DNA of 37,514 nt from Actinomycetes bacterium. Lineage in GTDB: Bacteria; Actinomycetota; Acidimicrobiia; Acidimicrobiales; RAAP-2. The translations under genes were made by a program, and so were the position numbers. Each line of letters opens with the position of its first letter. Within the stretch, counting starts at the first letter, position 1. Below are positions 25,950 through 35,600 of this stretch, piece by piece. The stretch covers positions 1-37,514 of the forward strand of contig JAJXXA010000055.1 in the NCBI GenBank assembly GCA_021781335.1. The letters are read 5' to 3'. A model generated the notes under the pieces. That model made no database searches. It saw only the letters and a list, made by a program, of their open reading frames with translations, and was not told where the DNA came from.

Positions 25950-27218
25950 ATGCGAACACGTCTCAGTCGCACGCTGACCGCGATCAGCATCGGTGGATTG
26001 CTCGCTGGCAGCCTTCTCGTCAGCCCCGTATCGTCAAGCGCATCGAGCGCCACCGTGAGCGCGCGCACAGTGCTGCGAGTGCCGTGCGCTACGGACACGC
26101 GCGTTGGCTACGCACACTGCAATGCAGTGATCGTGAACGCAGGTCAACTCGATACAGCATCGCACTCGTCGCATGCAACGAACGCATCGCTGGGTGATGG
26201 CGGTGCCTACTCTCCCGCGTACCTACAATCCGCGTACAACGTCGCGTCGCTCAGCGCCTCACAGAACGCGGCTGGACGGATCGTCGCTGTCGTCGTTGCG
26301 TTCAATGATCCAATGCTTGTCAGCGACCTGGCGCACTACCGACGAAGTTTCAACCTCCCGACGTGTCCACGTCGACCCATCAGCGAAGGTGCCACGTCGT
26401 GCTCGATCCAAGTGGTGAATCAGAACGGCGCGCAGTCCCCTCTTCCCGCACCTAGTGTGGGCTGGAGCCAAGAGGCGTCGATCGATGTCGACATGGTGAG
26501 CGCCCTGTGCCCGACCTGTCAGATCTTGGTACTCGAGGCGAAGAGTTCCGCGATGAGCGACCTCGGTGCCGCGGTGAACACCGCGGTCATGATGGGCGCC
26601 GACGTGGTCTCCAACAGTTACGGCACCGCGGAGTACCCGGGTGAGGTCACCGACGCCCAGCTGTACTTCAACCACCCCGGCGTTCCGATTGTCGCGGCCG
26701 CCGGAGAATCGGGACAAGGTGTCGAGTTCCCGGCGGCGGCACCGAACGTCGTCGCCGTCGGTGGAACCACGCTCGTGCAGCGTTCAGATACCGGGGTCCG
26801 CAACGGCTTCGAAACGGCGTGGTCAAAGACGGCCTCAGGTTGCAGCGTCTACGAAGCCAAGCCCGCGTGGCAACACAACCTGCCCTGCGCCACTCGCTCC
26901 GTCGCGGACATCGCCGCCGACGCCAACCCAGCGACCGGCGTGTGGATCTACGACTCATACAAGAGCAACGGCTCACTCATCGCCGGCGGTACCAGTGTCG
27001 CGGCGCCGATCATCAGTGCCCTCTTCGCGCTCGCGAAGAGCTCGAATACAACCAACACCAATCCCGTCGCCCATCTCTACCAGAGTGCATCGGCCCTCTC
27101 GCCAATCACGAATGGGGCTGCGACACTTGACGGCGGCTACGCGAACGCAACCGGCCTCGGTTCCCCCGGTGCATCACCCAATAGCCTTCTTGCCTTCGGC
27201 GTCGCGTCATCGAATTGA
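25950..27218 (+). CDS. Secreted sedolisin-like (S53) serine-carboxyl protease without propeptide
   Basis: A 422-residue exported protein with a signal peptide in the first 30 residues (RTRLSRTLTAISIGGLLAGSLL, cleavage near SSA). The S53 elements are present: E175 and D179 in WSQEASIDVD, spaced as in sedolisins, and S349 in AGGTSVAAP. The oxyanion loop reads AAAGESGQG, with Glu253 where sedolisins have Asp. Only about 80 residues separate the signal from the catalytic fold, too short for the usual pro-kumamolisin activation domain. GGGAGG five bases before the ATG fixes the start. Sedolisins act in acidic surroundings, so an acid habitat is possible but not shown. Confidence 0.83.
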   Translation: MRTRLSRTLTAISIGGLLAGSLLVSPVSSSASSATVSARTVLRVPCATDTRVGYAHCNAVIVNAGQLDTASHSSHATNASLGDGGAYSPAYLQSAYNVASLSASQNAAGRIVAVVVAFNDPMLVSDLAHYRRSFNLPTCPRRPISEGATSCSIQVVNQNGAQSPLPAPSVGWSQEASIDVDMVSALCPTCQILVLEAKSSAMSDLGAAVNTAVMMGADVVSNSYGTAEYPGEVTDAQLYFNHPGVPIVAAAGESGQGVEFPAAAPNVVAVGGTTLVQRSDTGVRNGFETAWSKTASGCSVYEAKPAWQHNLPCATRSVADIAADANPATGVWIYDSYKSNGSLIAGGTSVAAPIISALFALAKSSNTTNTNPVAHLYQSASALSPITNGAATLDGGYANATGLGSPGASPNSLLAFGVASSN

Positions 27219-27244
27219 TCGTTGCGGCACTTCACTGACTTCTC

Positions 27245-27282
27245 GATGACACCGTGGTCCAACACGTCATCGCTTCACGGTG
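27245..27282. repeat. Two interlocked inverted repeats after the protease gene
   Basis: GATGAC (27245-27250) complements GTCATC (27266-27271), and CACCGTG (27250-27256) complements CACGGTG (27276-27282). The order A-B-A'-B' is that of an H-type pseudoknot if transcribed. It lies 27 bases after the protease stop and about 105 before the kinase start. Chance cannot be excluded with arms this short. Confidence 0.3.
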
Positions 27283-27387
27283 GCGACACGTGGCACAGGT
27301 CTCGAACGATCTTCTGCGTAGTTTCGACAAAGAGCAGCGTTAACATTGCGATTTAGGCGACAAAACAACTTGAGAAGAAACGGGTCC

Positions 27388-29502
27388 GTGACAACCCCTC
27401 ATTTTACGAATGACGGCGAGGATGCATCGCTTGTCGAAGTGCGCGAACGATTGCGCGTGCTCGAGGAGGCGACACGGACGTGCCTGCGAAGCACGAGTGC
27501 CCACCAACTGTACGAAGAGTTGTGTCACGTACTGCACGACATTGGCGGTGTGAAGTTTGTATGGGTCGGAGTATTAGCCGGCGGAACGGTGCACTCGCTC
27601 GCTCGCAGTGGCGAAGACCGCGGATACCTCGATGAAGCGCTGTTCACCGCAATCGATGGTGATGTCTACGCCAAGGGGCCCGTCGGGAGGTCACTAGTCT
27701 CCAAAGAGCCCGTCATTGTCAATTCCATCGCCGATGACCCCGACATGAGACCGTGGCACAACTCCGCCCAACGCTCACACTTCCTCTCAGCGATGTCGCT
27801 TCCTCTCTTGTCCGACGGGGACGCCGTTGCGTCACTCACTCTCTATTCGAATGTCAGAGACTTCTTCACCCCCGAGCTCGCCTCCATTCTCGAGAATGTG
27901 GCGTCGATGATGTCATTCGCGCTCACCCATTACGAGCAGCGCGACGCGCTGAGCAACTTGATCGAATTGACCAAGATGAGAGATTACGCGCTCGCCAAGA
28001 TCTCGCACGGACTTGTGGTCGCCGACGGAACGGTTCCCGACTATCCGATCACATTCGTCAACACCAGCTTCGAGAAGCTCACGGGCTACAACTCTGCCGA
28101 AGTGGTGGGAAGGAACTGTCGCTTTCTCCAGGGCCCCGATACCGACCTTGAGACGGTCCAGCGCATGCGAGATGCCCTAAGTGCGCACGTTGCCTGCGAT
28201 GTCGATCTCATCAACTACAAGAAGAACGGCGAACCCTTCTGGAATCACCTCGCCCTCTTTCCATTCTTCGACGATGAGGGCGAACTCATCCGCTACGTCG
28301 GCGTGATCTCGGACTACACAGACCGACAACGTCTCGAGAGTCAGCTGGCCCAGTCTCAGAAACTCGAAGCAATCGGAACACTCGCGGGAGGCATTGCCCA
28401 CGACTTCAACAATCTCTTACTCGTCATTCAGGGCTACGCATCGATGATCTCATCAAGCGCGGGCGAGGACCAGGGTGCGCTCGCCGCAGCTCGGATCCAA
28501 GATGCGGTAGGTCGTGGGGCCCGACTCACTCGACAATTGCTCGAGTATTCGCGTCAACAGACCCACCGACCCACGTTGATCAATCTCAATGACGCGATCA
28601 CCGATGCGATGCAACTCCTCGAACCCTTGATCCGCCCCGGGATCACGTTGACGACGTCGCTACACTCGCCGCTCGCCTACGCGGCGCTTGACCCATCTCA
28701 GATCCAACAGTGCATCTTCAACCTTGTGTCGAACGCGGCTGATGCATTAGAAGAAGGTGGAACCATCCAATTGCGCTCTCGCATGATCGGCCCAGAACAG
28801 GCCCGCTCACTGCGATTCGAGAGCGACGCCACGACCTCCTACGTCGCGCTTGAAGTGATCGACGACGGCATCGGTATGGATGAGGAGACGAGGAGGAGGG
28901 TCTTTGAACCGTTCTTCTCGACTAAGTCCACGGGTACGGGCCTCGGACTCGCCTCGGTCTACGGCATCGTGCGTCAAGGTCATGGTCACTTGAGCGTAGA
29001 GAGCGAGGTGGGGATTGGCACAAGTTTCCGCCTCTATTTCCCCGCTGTCGCCCTCGACGATGAACTCGAAGCCCCGGCGCCGAGAATCTCGCTACCGCCC
29101 GATGACGATCTCGACATCTTCGGAACTGAGACGGTTCTCATCGTGGAGAACTTTGAGGAGGCTCGTCACTTGCTCGTCACCGCACTTCGCTCACACGGAT
29201 TCAACGTGCTGCACACGTCCAGTGGCGCCGAAGCCCTTGAGGTCGCGAGAGCCAGTGACCGACCAATCGACGTCCTGCTCACCGACGTGACCATGCCGGG
29301 CATGAACGGGCGCGAGCTCGCCGAGCGGCTCCTCAAGGAACGACCTGGTCTAAAGGTGATCTTCACCTCGGGATACACCGCTGGACTTCTGACTCGCGAG
29401 CTCGCTGAAGAGGATTTCGAAGACTTCGTCGTGATCGAAAAGCCGTACCAGACAACCAGGGTTGCGCGGACCATTCGCCACATCTTGGATGTCCAAAAAT
29501 GA
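27388..29502 (+). CDS. GAF-LOV hybrid histidine kinase with receiver domain (blue-light sensor)
   Basis: A 704-residue cytoplasmic sensor kinase. Order: GAF (about 31-181), LOV/PAS (about 200-315), dimerisation/phosphoacceptor domain with H338 in GGIAHDFNNLL, HATPase (DDGIGMDEETRRRVFEPFF, STGTGLGL) and a receiver with D633 in LLTDVTMPGM. The LOV core GRNCRFLQGP has C244, which forms the flavin adduct under blue light; INYKKNG and FWN give the flavin-contacting Asn. The usual Gln of the last strand (GVQ-x-D-x-T) is Ile307 here. The receiver's acid pair reads E-N instead of D-D or E-D. GTG 27388 is favoured (GAGAAG upstream, TAACAT as possible -10 at 27341); TTG 27346 is the alternative. A response regulator gene faces it. 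Confidence 0.9.
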   Translation: MTTPHFTNDGEDASLVEVRERLRVLEEATRTCLRSTSAHQLYEELCHVLHDIGGVKFVWVGVLAGGTVHSLARSGEDRGYLDEALFTAIDGDVYAKGPVGRSLVSKEPVIVNSIADDPDMRPWHNSAQRSHFLSAMSLPLLSDGDAVASLTLYSNVRDFFTPELASILENVASMMSFALTHYEQRDALSNLIELTKMRDYALAKISHGLVVADGTVPDYPITFVNTSFEKLTGYNSAEVVGRNCRFLQGPDTDLETVQRMRDALSAHVACDVDLINYKKNGEPFWNHLALFPFFDDEGELIRYVGVISDYTDRQRLESQLAQSQKLEAIGTLAGGIAHDFNNLLLVIQGYASMISSSAGEDQGALAAARIQDAVGRGARLTRQLLEYSRQQTHRPTLINLNDAITDAMQLLEPLIRPGITLTTSLHSPLAYAALDPSQIQQCIFNLVSNAADALEEGGTIQLRSRMIGPEQARSLRFESDATTSYVALEVIDDGIGMDEETRRRVFEPFFSTKSTGTGLGLASVYGIVRQGHGHLSVESEVGIGTSFRLYFPAVALDDELEAPAPRISLPPDDDLDIFGTETVLIVENFEEARHLLVTALRSHGFNVLHTSSGAEALEVARASDRPIDVLLTDVTMPGMNGRELAERLLKERPGLKVIFTSGYTAGLLTRELAEEDFEDFVVIEKPYQTTRVARTIRHILDVQK

Positions 29503-29534
29503 GATACTGACCCAACACCGCCCGAGACGTCGAG

Positions 29535-30191
29535 CTAGTCGTTGAGGTTGACCAACTTGTCGCGAGCGGCGATCGCCACCGCCTCGAGCTTGGAGTGCGC
29601 GCCCAGCTTGTTGAGGATCCGACCGACGTGATTGCGCACGGTATTGACCGAAATGAACAATTGGCTCGCGATGCCCTCGGTCGAGTGGCCTTTAGCGAGC
29701 AAGCGCAGTACTTCAAGCTCACGAGCGGTCAACCACTCAACACTCGGGCTCGAAGGTTTTCGCAGCCGTCCAAGCAGTCGTGAGAGTTCAGGAGCGCTGA
29801 AGAGCAACTCACCTCGAGCGGCACCACGGATCGCTCGAAGGACATCGTCAACCGGACGATTCTTGACCAGATACCCCACGCAACCAACTTCAATGGCTCG
29901 CTCGAGAAGATCGTCGGTGTCAGTACCTGACAGCATGACCACGTGCGTAGTGGGACATCGATCAATAATCGTCCTTACCGCAGAAATTCCATCTCCATCG
30001 GGCAAGATGAAATCCATCAGCACCACATCGGGCCGCTCAGACTCGACGAGCGCTATCGCCTCACCCACGCCATGCGCTACCCCAACGAGTCGCATGTCGT
30101 CTTGAGAAGCAATTAGCTGTGACAACATCTCGGCGACCATCAAGTGGTCGTCCACCACAGCAACACCAATTGTCTCGCGCACATCATTCAT
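29535..30191 (-). CDS. NarL/LuxR-type response regulator
   Basis: A 218-residue two-domain transcription factor. Receiver: acid pair D14-D15 in AVVDDHLM, phosphoacceptor D60 in VVLMDFILPDGDG, Ser in VVMLSGTDTDD and K109 in GYLVKNRPVDDV. A linker leads to a LuxR helix-turn-helix: LTARELEVLRLLAKGHSTEGIASQLFISVNTVRNHVGRILNKLG. It binds DNA as a phosphorylated dimer. It lies 32 bases from, and convergent with, the LOV kinase, so it is the most likely partner, though the kinase also carries its own receiver. ATG 30191 is the first start before the conserved receiver. Target genes are unknown. Confidence 0.93.
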   Translation of the reverse strand: MNDVRETIGVAVVDDHLMVAEMLSQLIASQDDMRLVGVAHGVGEAIALVESERPDVVLMDFILPDGDGISAVRTIIDRCPTTHVVMLSGTDTDDLLERAIEVGCVGYLVKNRPVDDVLRAIRGAARGELLFSAPELSRLLGRLRKPSSPSVEWLTARELEVLRLLAKGHSTEGIASQLFISVNTVRNHVGRILNKLGAHSKLEAVAIAARDKLVNLND

Positions 30192-30388
30192 TAACGCAGA
30201 GGTTAGCCAGCACGCTCAGATGTGACTTCAACCGTTGATTGCAAACAAGTCAGATCTGAACGTGGCGCTTTGGCTTCGAATGCGACAGTCAACGCATCGC
30301 GTAGATGAGATGAAATTAAGTCATTGTTTAACTAAGACTCGTGGGTTCATCCTCAACCTGAGCGAAACGCCGAACTACCAACTCGAGA

Positions 30389-31237
30389 TCACCCATTATC
30401 GACACGCAGTCCGTACAGGTCTGGACGGCGAAGAGCGAGCGTTGCAATCTGTGCGCGGCGACGAGAGACCTCGTTGAGGTCGATGCTCGCCACAACCACT
30501 TGCTCATCGTCACCGTGGCTCGTCGCGAGCACCTCTCCCCAAGGGTCGACGATCATCGCGTGTCCGTACGACGAAAGTCCTTGCGCGGTGGTACCGGCTT
30601 GGGTGGCTGCGACCACAAAGCAGAGGTTCTCAATCGCGCGCGCCCTCACGAGCACGTCCCAATGCGCTTGACCCGTGCGGGCGTTGAAGGCCGACGGCAC
30701 CCCAAGCACCGTCGCGCCTCGAAGAGCGAGGCTTCGATAGAGTTCGGGAAAACGCACGTCAAAGCAAATCGACATCCCCAGCGTGAACGCATCGAGCTCA
30801 ACGGTGACGAGTTCCTGGCCAGCGCTGATTGCGCGCGATTCCTGATAGGACACCTCACCGGGCACGTCAATATCGAAGAGATGGACCTTGCGATAGGTCG
30901 CGAGGATGTCACCCCCCGTACTGATGACCACGCTCGTGTTGAAGAACTTCGTGGCCCCCTCGACACGCTCAAGCATGCTTCCGACGTGGAGCACCACACG
31001 ATGGGTCTTCGCGAATTTGCAGAGTCGATCGGTCAGAGGTCCCGCAATGGGCTGGGCGACCTCGCCGTAGTTCGACGCTGGGCCGTAGTAGTTGAAGTAC
31101 TCAGGTAACTGGATATACGTCGCGCCCGATCCAGCCGCCTCTTCTAGCAAGGCGAATGCGTGCTCGACATTGGAGTGGGTATCGGCGCCCGAAGTCATCT
31201 GCAGCGCAGCGACGGTGACTGTGGAACTTGGGATCAC
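30389..31237 (-). CDS. Carbon-nitrogen hydrolase, Nit1-like (deaminated glutathione amidase type)
   Basis: A 282-residue nitrilase-superfamily amidase. The triad is E46 in QLPEYFNYYG, K117 in YRKVHLFD and C158 in SICFDVRFPE. YRKVHLFDIDVPG, PSAFNARTGQAHWDVLVRARAIE and the ending LALRRPDLYG closely follow eukaryotic and bacterial Nit1, which repairs deaminated glutathione. GTG 31237 is set by AGGAAGGA five bases upstream; the frame stays open for 86 codons further but that part crosses the neighbouring divergent gene. The preceding 197-base gap (30192-30388) shows no gene. If the cell uses mycothiol, the true substrate may be another omega-amide. Confidence 0.88.
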   Translation of the reverse strand: MIPSSTVTVAALQMTSGADTHSNVEHAFALLEEAAGSGATYIQLPEYFNYYGPASNYGEVAQPIAGPLTDRLCKFAKTHRVVLHVGSMLERVEGATKFFNTSVVISTGGDILATYRKVHLFDIDVPGEVSYQESRAISAGQELVTVELDAFTLGMSICFDVRFPELYRSLALRGATVLGVPSAFNARTGQAHWDVLVRARAIENLCFVVAATQAGTTAQGLSSYGHAMIVDPWGEVLATSHGDDEQVVVASIDLNEVSRRRAQIATLALRRPDLYGLRVDNG

Positions 31238-31283
31238 TAGTCCTTCCTCTTTGTCGACGTGAACCAACCGTACCGTGTGCACA

Positions 31284-31289
31284 AATATA
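31284..31289 (-). promoter_or_regulatory. -10 element for the Nit1-like amidase
   Basis: On the minus strand TATATT stands about 47 bases before the GTG at 31237, in the 126-base gap between two divergent genes. It matches five of six bases of TATAAT. No good -35 is present at 17 bases. The leader would include the AGGAAGGA ribosome site. Confidence 0.35.
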
Positions 31290-31363
31290 CGTAGAGAGCG
31301 GGTCGTTTGGACACTTCTGACGGCTCGTCTTAAGGTGAAATCGGTCACTACCAAAGGATCGAC

Positions 31364-32641
31364 ATGACACACGAAAAGAGCGATCGCGAGCAGTCCGCGC
31401 GACCAAGGGTGACGATTCCGGCCCATGGTCAGTCCAGTGCTGCGGTCTTCGCTGAGCTTTTTGCTCGAAAGAACCAAGACGCGGATTGGCATCACGGGCG
31501 CACGTTCAACCTGGTGTACCCAACGGGCCGCAGTGATCTCGATGAACTGCTCATCGAAGCGAACCTCGCCTACGTCTTCGAAAATGCCCTCAGCCCGCTC
31601 AAATTCCCGAGTCTCGCCTCGATGCAGCGAGACGTGGTCGAGATGACCTCAGCGCTGGTCAATGCCCCCGAGCGCGGTGGCTCGGGCTTCTCCTCGGGTG
31701 GCACCGAGTCGATCTTTCTCTCGGTGCTCGTGAGTCGCGAACGTGCCCGTGAGGAAAAGGGGATTACGAAGGGCAACATTGTGTTTCCCGAATCGGCCCA
31801 CCCCGCCTTCGCGAAAGCCGCCTTCTACACCGGTCTCGAGATCCGTCCCACGGCAATCGATTCGTCGTTCGCCGCCGATGTCGGCGCGATGAGCGACGCC
31901 ATCGACGAGAACACCGTGCTGTGCGTCGGGTCGGCGTACGGTAACCCTCACGGGATCATCGACCCCATCGAAGAGATGTCCGCGCTCGCGCTCAGTCGCG
32001 CCATCCCCTTTCATTCTGATGCGTGCATCGGAGCCTTCGTGCTGCCGTTCATGGAGCGCCTGGGCTACGAAGTACCGCCATTTGATTTTCGTCTCGATGG
32101 TGTCACGCAGATGTCGTGTGACGTGCACAAATACGGTTACTCCACCAAGGGTGCTTCAGTCATTGTCTACCGTGATGCGACGTGGTTGGCGCACCAGACC
32201 TTCGATTACGACGTGTGGCCCTCTGGGCGTTACCGCACCGCCTCAATGGCGGGCGCACGTGCGGCGAGCCCGATCGCTGCCGCTTGGGCGACGATGCACT
32301 ACCTCGGCGAGGACGGATATCTCGAGCTCATGTCGAGTCTTCTCGCGACCACCGAAAAGATCCGCAGCGGCATCGGATCGATTGACGGTCTGCGCGTGCT
32401 CGGTACTCCCATTGGTCCGCTGCTCACGTTCACTTCGCTCGATGACGACATCTTCGCGATTGGTGACGTGATGGACGACCGCGGCTGGAACTTGAATCGA
32501 ACGGCCCGGCCCCACGGGTTGCACATGATGATCTCTCCGCTGCACGAGAAGTACGCCGATGAGTTCCTGCAGGATTTGTCTGAGGCCGTACGCCACCACG
32601 GTCCCTCGAGAGGTATCGGCGCGGGTTACAACGATCGTTAG
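31364..32641 (+). CDS. PLP-dependent lyase/decarboxylase, sphingosine-1-phosphate-lyase-like
   Basis: A 425-residue group II decarboxylase-fold enzyme. SSGGTES (110-116) binds phosphate, D219 in FHSDACIGAF contacts the pyridine ring, and H255-K256 in CDVHKYGYSTKGASVIVYR carries the Schiff-base Lys. KYGY-x-x-KG followed by a W-x-x-G-x-Y-x-x-x-x-x-AG-x-R element (WPSGRYRTASMAGAR) and AAWATMHYLGEDGY is the pattern of sphingosine-1-phosphate lyase rather than of glutamate decarboxylase. No N-terminal membrane anchor is present, as in bacterial members. AAAGGAT before ATG 31364 supports the start. The natural substrate in a bacterium without sphingolipids is unknown; a phosphorylated long-chain amine or an amino acid are options. 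Confidence 0.83.
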   Translation: MTHEKSDREQSARPRVTIPAHGQSSAAVFAELFARKNQDADWHHGRTFNLVYPTGRSDLDELLIEANLAYVFENALSPLKFPSLASMQRDVVEMTSALVNAPERGGSGFSSGGTESIFLSVLVSRERAREEKGITKGNIVFPESAHPAFAKAAFYTGLEIRPTAIDSSFAADVGAMSDAIDENTVLCVGSAYGNPHGIIDPIEEMSALALSRAIPFHSDACIGAFVLPFMERLGYEVPPFDFRLDGVTQMSCDVHKYGYSTKGASVIVYRDATWLAHQTFDYDVWPSGRYRTASMAGARAASPIAAAWATMHYLGEDGYLELMSSLLATTEKIRSGIGSIDGLRVLGTPIGPLLTFTSLDDDIFAIGDVMDDRGWNLNRTARPHGLHMMISPLHEKYADEFLQDLSEAVRHHGPSRGIGAGYNDR

Positions 32642-32656
32642 TGGTGAGCGTCGTAT

Positions 32657-35600
32657 CTAGTGCCAGTCCCTCGAGGGAACCGTTGCACCGAGCGTCAGGG
32701 GTTCTACTGACTCGACCATCAAAGCGAGGGTGCCTTGACCTCGCTGCAGCGAACCACGGAGCACCAACGCCGGCGAACGTCGAGCCACCAACGACCAGCG
32801 GGCCCACGCACCCTTGGAGAAGATCGCGTTGACATGGCCCGTCTCATCCTCGAGGTTCAAAAAGACCGCACCATTGGCCGTCTCGGGGTGCTGACGATGC
32901 GTCACCACACCAGCCACGGTAACTCGCGTTGCTTCAACCGAACTCAACGCGTCCGCACGCGTCACACCTCGGCGATTGAGTTCGTCTCTCGCTAACGCAA
33001 TGGCCGTCGTGTCGGGCGTGAGTCCCATTGACCAGAGGTCATCGGCTACTCGCTCTAGTTCGGTTGTGCGTGGAAGTTCGGGCGCCTCGAGGCCGGTCAC
33101 CACCCCCGCCAACCGATCGGGGGTCCCCTGGGCTGCCGGACCGGCGGCCCAGACCTGTGCGCGTCGGCTCTTCTTGAACGAATCCAACGCCCCCGCCGCC
33201 GCCAGCGCTTCGAGGTGATGCTGCTGGCATGCCGCACGACGAACAAGGTCCTCGGGGCCTCGCCACGGTGCGCCGTGCACGATACGTGCAGCCAGCTCGC
33301 TCCCTATGGCGCGCACCGTCGCCAAACCGAGTCGAACATCGGGGTGCTCGGCGTCACCCTCCAGCGTCGCCTCGACCCCTGATCGGTTGACATCGGGACG
33401 ATGCACCACGACGCCATGACGCTGCGCGTCGGCAACCAGACTCTGAGGTGACCAGAAACCAAGTGGCTGAGCATTCAACAAAGACACGAGGAACGCCGCC
33501 GGATAATGGTGCTTGATCCATGCTGAGCAGTACACGAGGTGCGCGAACGAGACCGAATGCGACTCGGGAAATCCGAAATTCGCAAACGCCGCCAATGCAT
33601 CAAAGAGCTGATCCGCCGCGCCACCCGTGATGCCGTTAGCCGCCATGCCAGCATAAAAACGACTCTTGAGTTTGAGCATTCGAAGCTCCGAGCGTTTCGC
33701 AGCCATAGCTTGACGCAGTTCATCCGCCTCGGCGGGTGAGAATCCAGCAACCGCCACAGCCATCTCCATGAGTTGCTCCTGGAAGAGCGGTACACCGAGT
33801 GTTCGTGACAAGATCGGCTCCAACCGCGGGTGTAGGTACGTCACAGGCTCATCACCACGACGTCGGCGTATGTAGGGATTCACGGCATTCCCCTGAATGG
33901 GGCCCGGACGTATAAGGGCCACCTCGATGACCAAGTCATAGAAGCAGCGCGGTTGAACTCTGGGCAACGTGGCCATCTGCGCACGCGACTCGACTTGAAA
34001 CACCCCGACAGTGTCCGCCTCGCACAGCAGGTCGTAGACCGCCGACTCCTGAGGGAGTGTGGCCAAGTCGAGATTAACGCCGTGAAAAGCCGACACCTGG
34101 TCCACCGCCCGATGCAGGGCGTCGAGCATACCGAGCCCCAGAAGGTCGAACTTCACCAGGCCAATAGCGGCGCAATCATCCTTGTCCCACTGCAGAACCG
34201 TTCGTCCGGGCGTGCGCCCCCACTCCACCGGGCAGACCTCGAGTACCGGCCGGTCGCAGAGCACCATTCCGGCTGAGTGGATACCCAGATGACGTGGTCG
34301 CGTGAGCAACTGATTGGCCATCGACACCACCAACTCGGGCACCTCGCTCGAGGTCGCGGTCATGCTCTGACGATCAACACTGTCGCGTAGCGCGTTCGCC
34401 TCCTGCTCAGAAAATCCAAAGGCTCGTGCTACATCGCGTAGCGCCGAGCGCGGTCGATACGTGATAACCGCCGCGACCTGAGCCGCGTGACGTCGCCCGT
34501 AACGCTCATAGACGTATTGGATTACCTCTTCACGCCGACCCGACTCGATATCGACATCGATATCGGGTGGGCCATCACGTGCCGGTGACAGAAACCGCTC
34601 GAAGAAGAGGTTAAGGGCCACCGCGTCCGCATTCGTGATGCCCAGTGAGAAGCACACCGCAGAATTCGCAGCCGAACCTCGACCCTGGCAATAGATGTTC
34701 TCACGCCGACAGAATTCCGTGATGTCCCACACAGTGAGGAAATATCCCGCGAAGCCGAGCGCGCCGATGACGCCGAGTTCGTGATCGATCTGGCGCCACG
34801 CACCCGCCACGCGCTCGGCGTCACGCGGACCATAACGTGATGTCGCTCCCTTGCTCACCAGCGCTGTCAGGTACGACTGTTCGTCGGTTCCTTCGGGTGT
34901 GGGGAATGCCGGAAGGTTCGGAGCAACCAAGCGCAGGTCGAAGGCTAACTCGACGACGAGTTCCCCCGCGTAGTCAACCACGCCTGGCCATCGCGAGAAA
35001 CGACGCCGCTGCTCGGCGTCCCCACGTAGATGCGCAAGGGGCGACGCCGAAAGCCACCCCTGCATCTCTTCGAGACTGCGACGCGCACGAATGGCCGATA
35101 AGACATTGGCGCGCGCGAACGCATCAGGTGTGGCGTAATGGACGTTGCCCGTCGCCACTGGCGCAACACCTCGGTTCAGCGCGACTTGAGCGAGGACATC
35201 ATTACGCGCGACGTCATCGAATCCACCGTGGTCCCACAGTTCTACCGCGATGTTCTCGCGTCCGAAGGCTTCGATGAGGCGTGCGAGTTCGCGATCGGCA
35301 CTACGCGGACCTTCGCGCATCAGCGCACGCGTCAATGGTCCTTTGCGACACCCCGTCAGCACCAACCACTCACCGGCATCGCGTGCTACTTCTTCGAGCG
35401 TGAACCTCGGCGCCCCTTTCTCTCCTCGCGCGAGATGTGCCTCGCCCAACATCGTCGCCAGACGTCGATAGCCCTCGGGCGACCGAGCGAGGATGACAAG
35501 ATGATCCCCGCCGGGATCAGGCACCCCCACTCGATCATCATGTCCGTCAAGGGTCACTTCAGCCCCGAAGACAGTCGCGACCCCGAGCGCACGCGCCGCC

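Noticed and set aside
31238-31495. 86-codon N-terminal extension of the Nit1-like amidase
   Set aside because: It crosses into the divergent PLP-lyase gene and has no similarity to the family; GTG 31237 has a good ribosome site.
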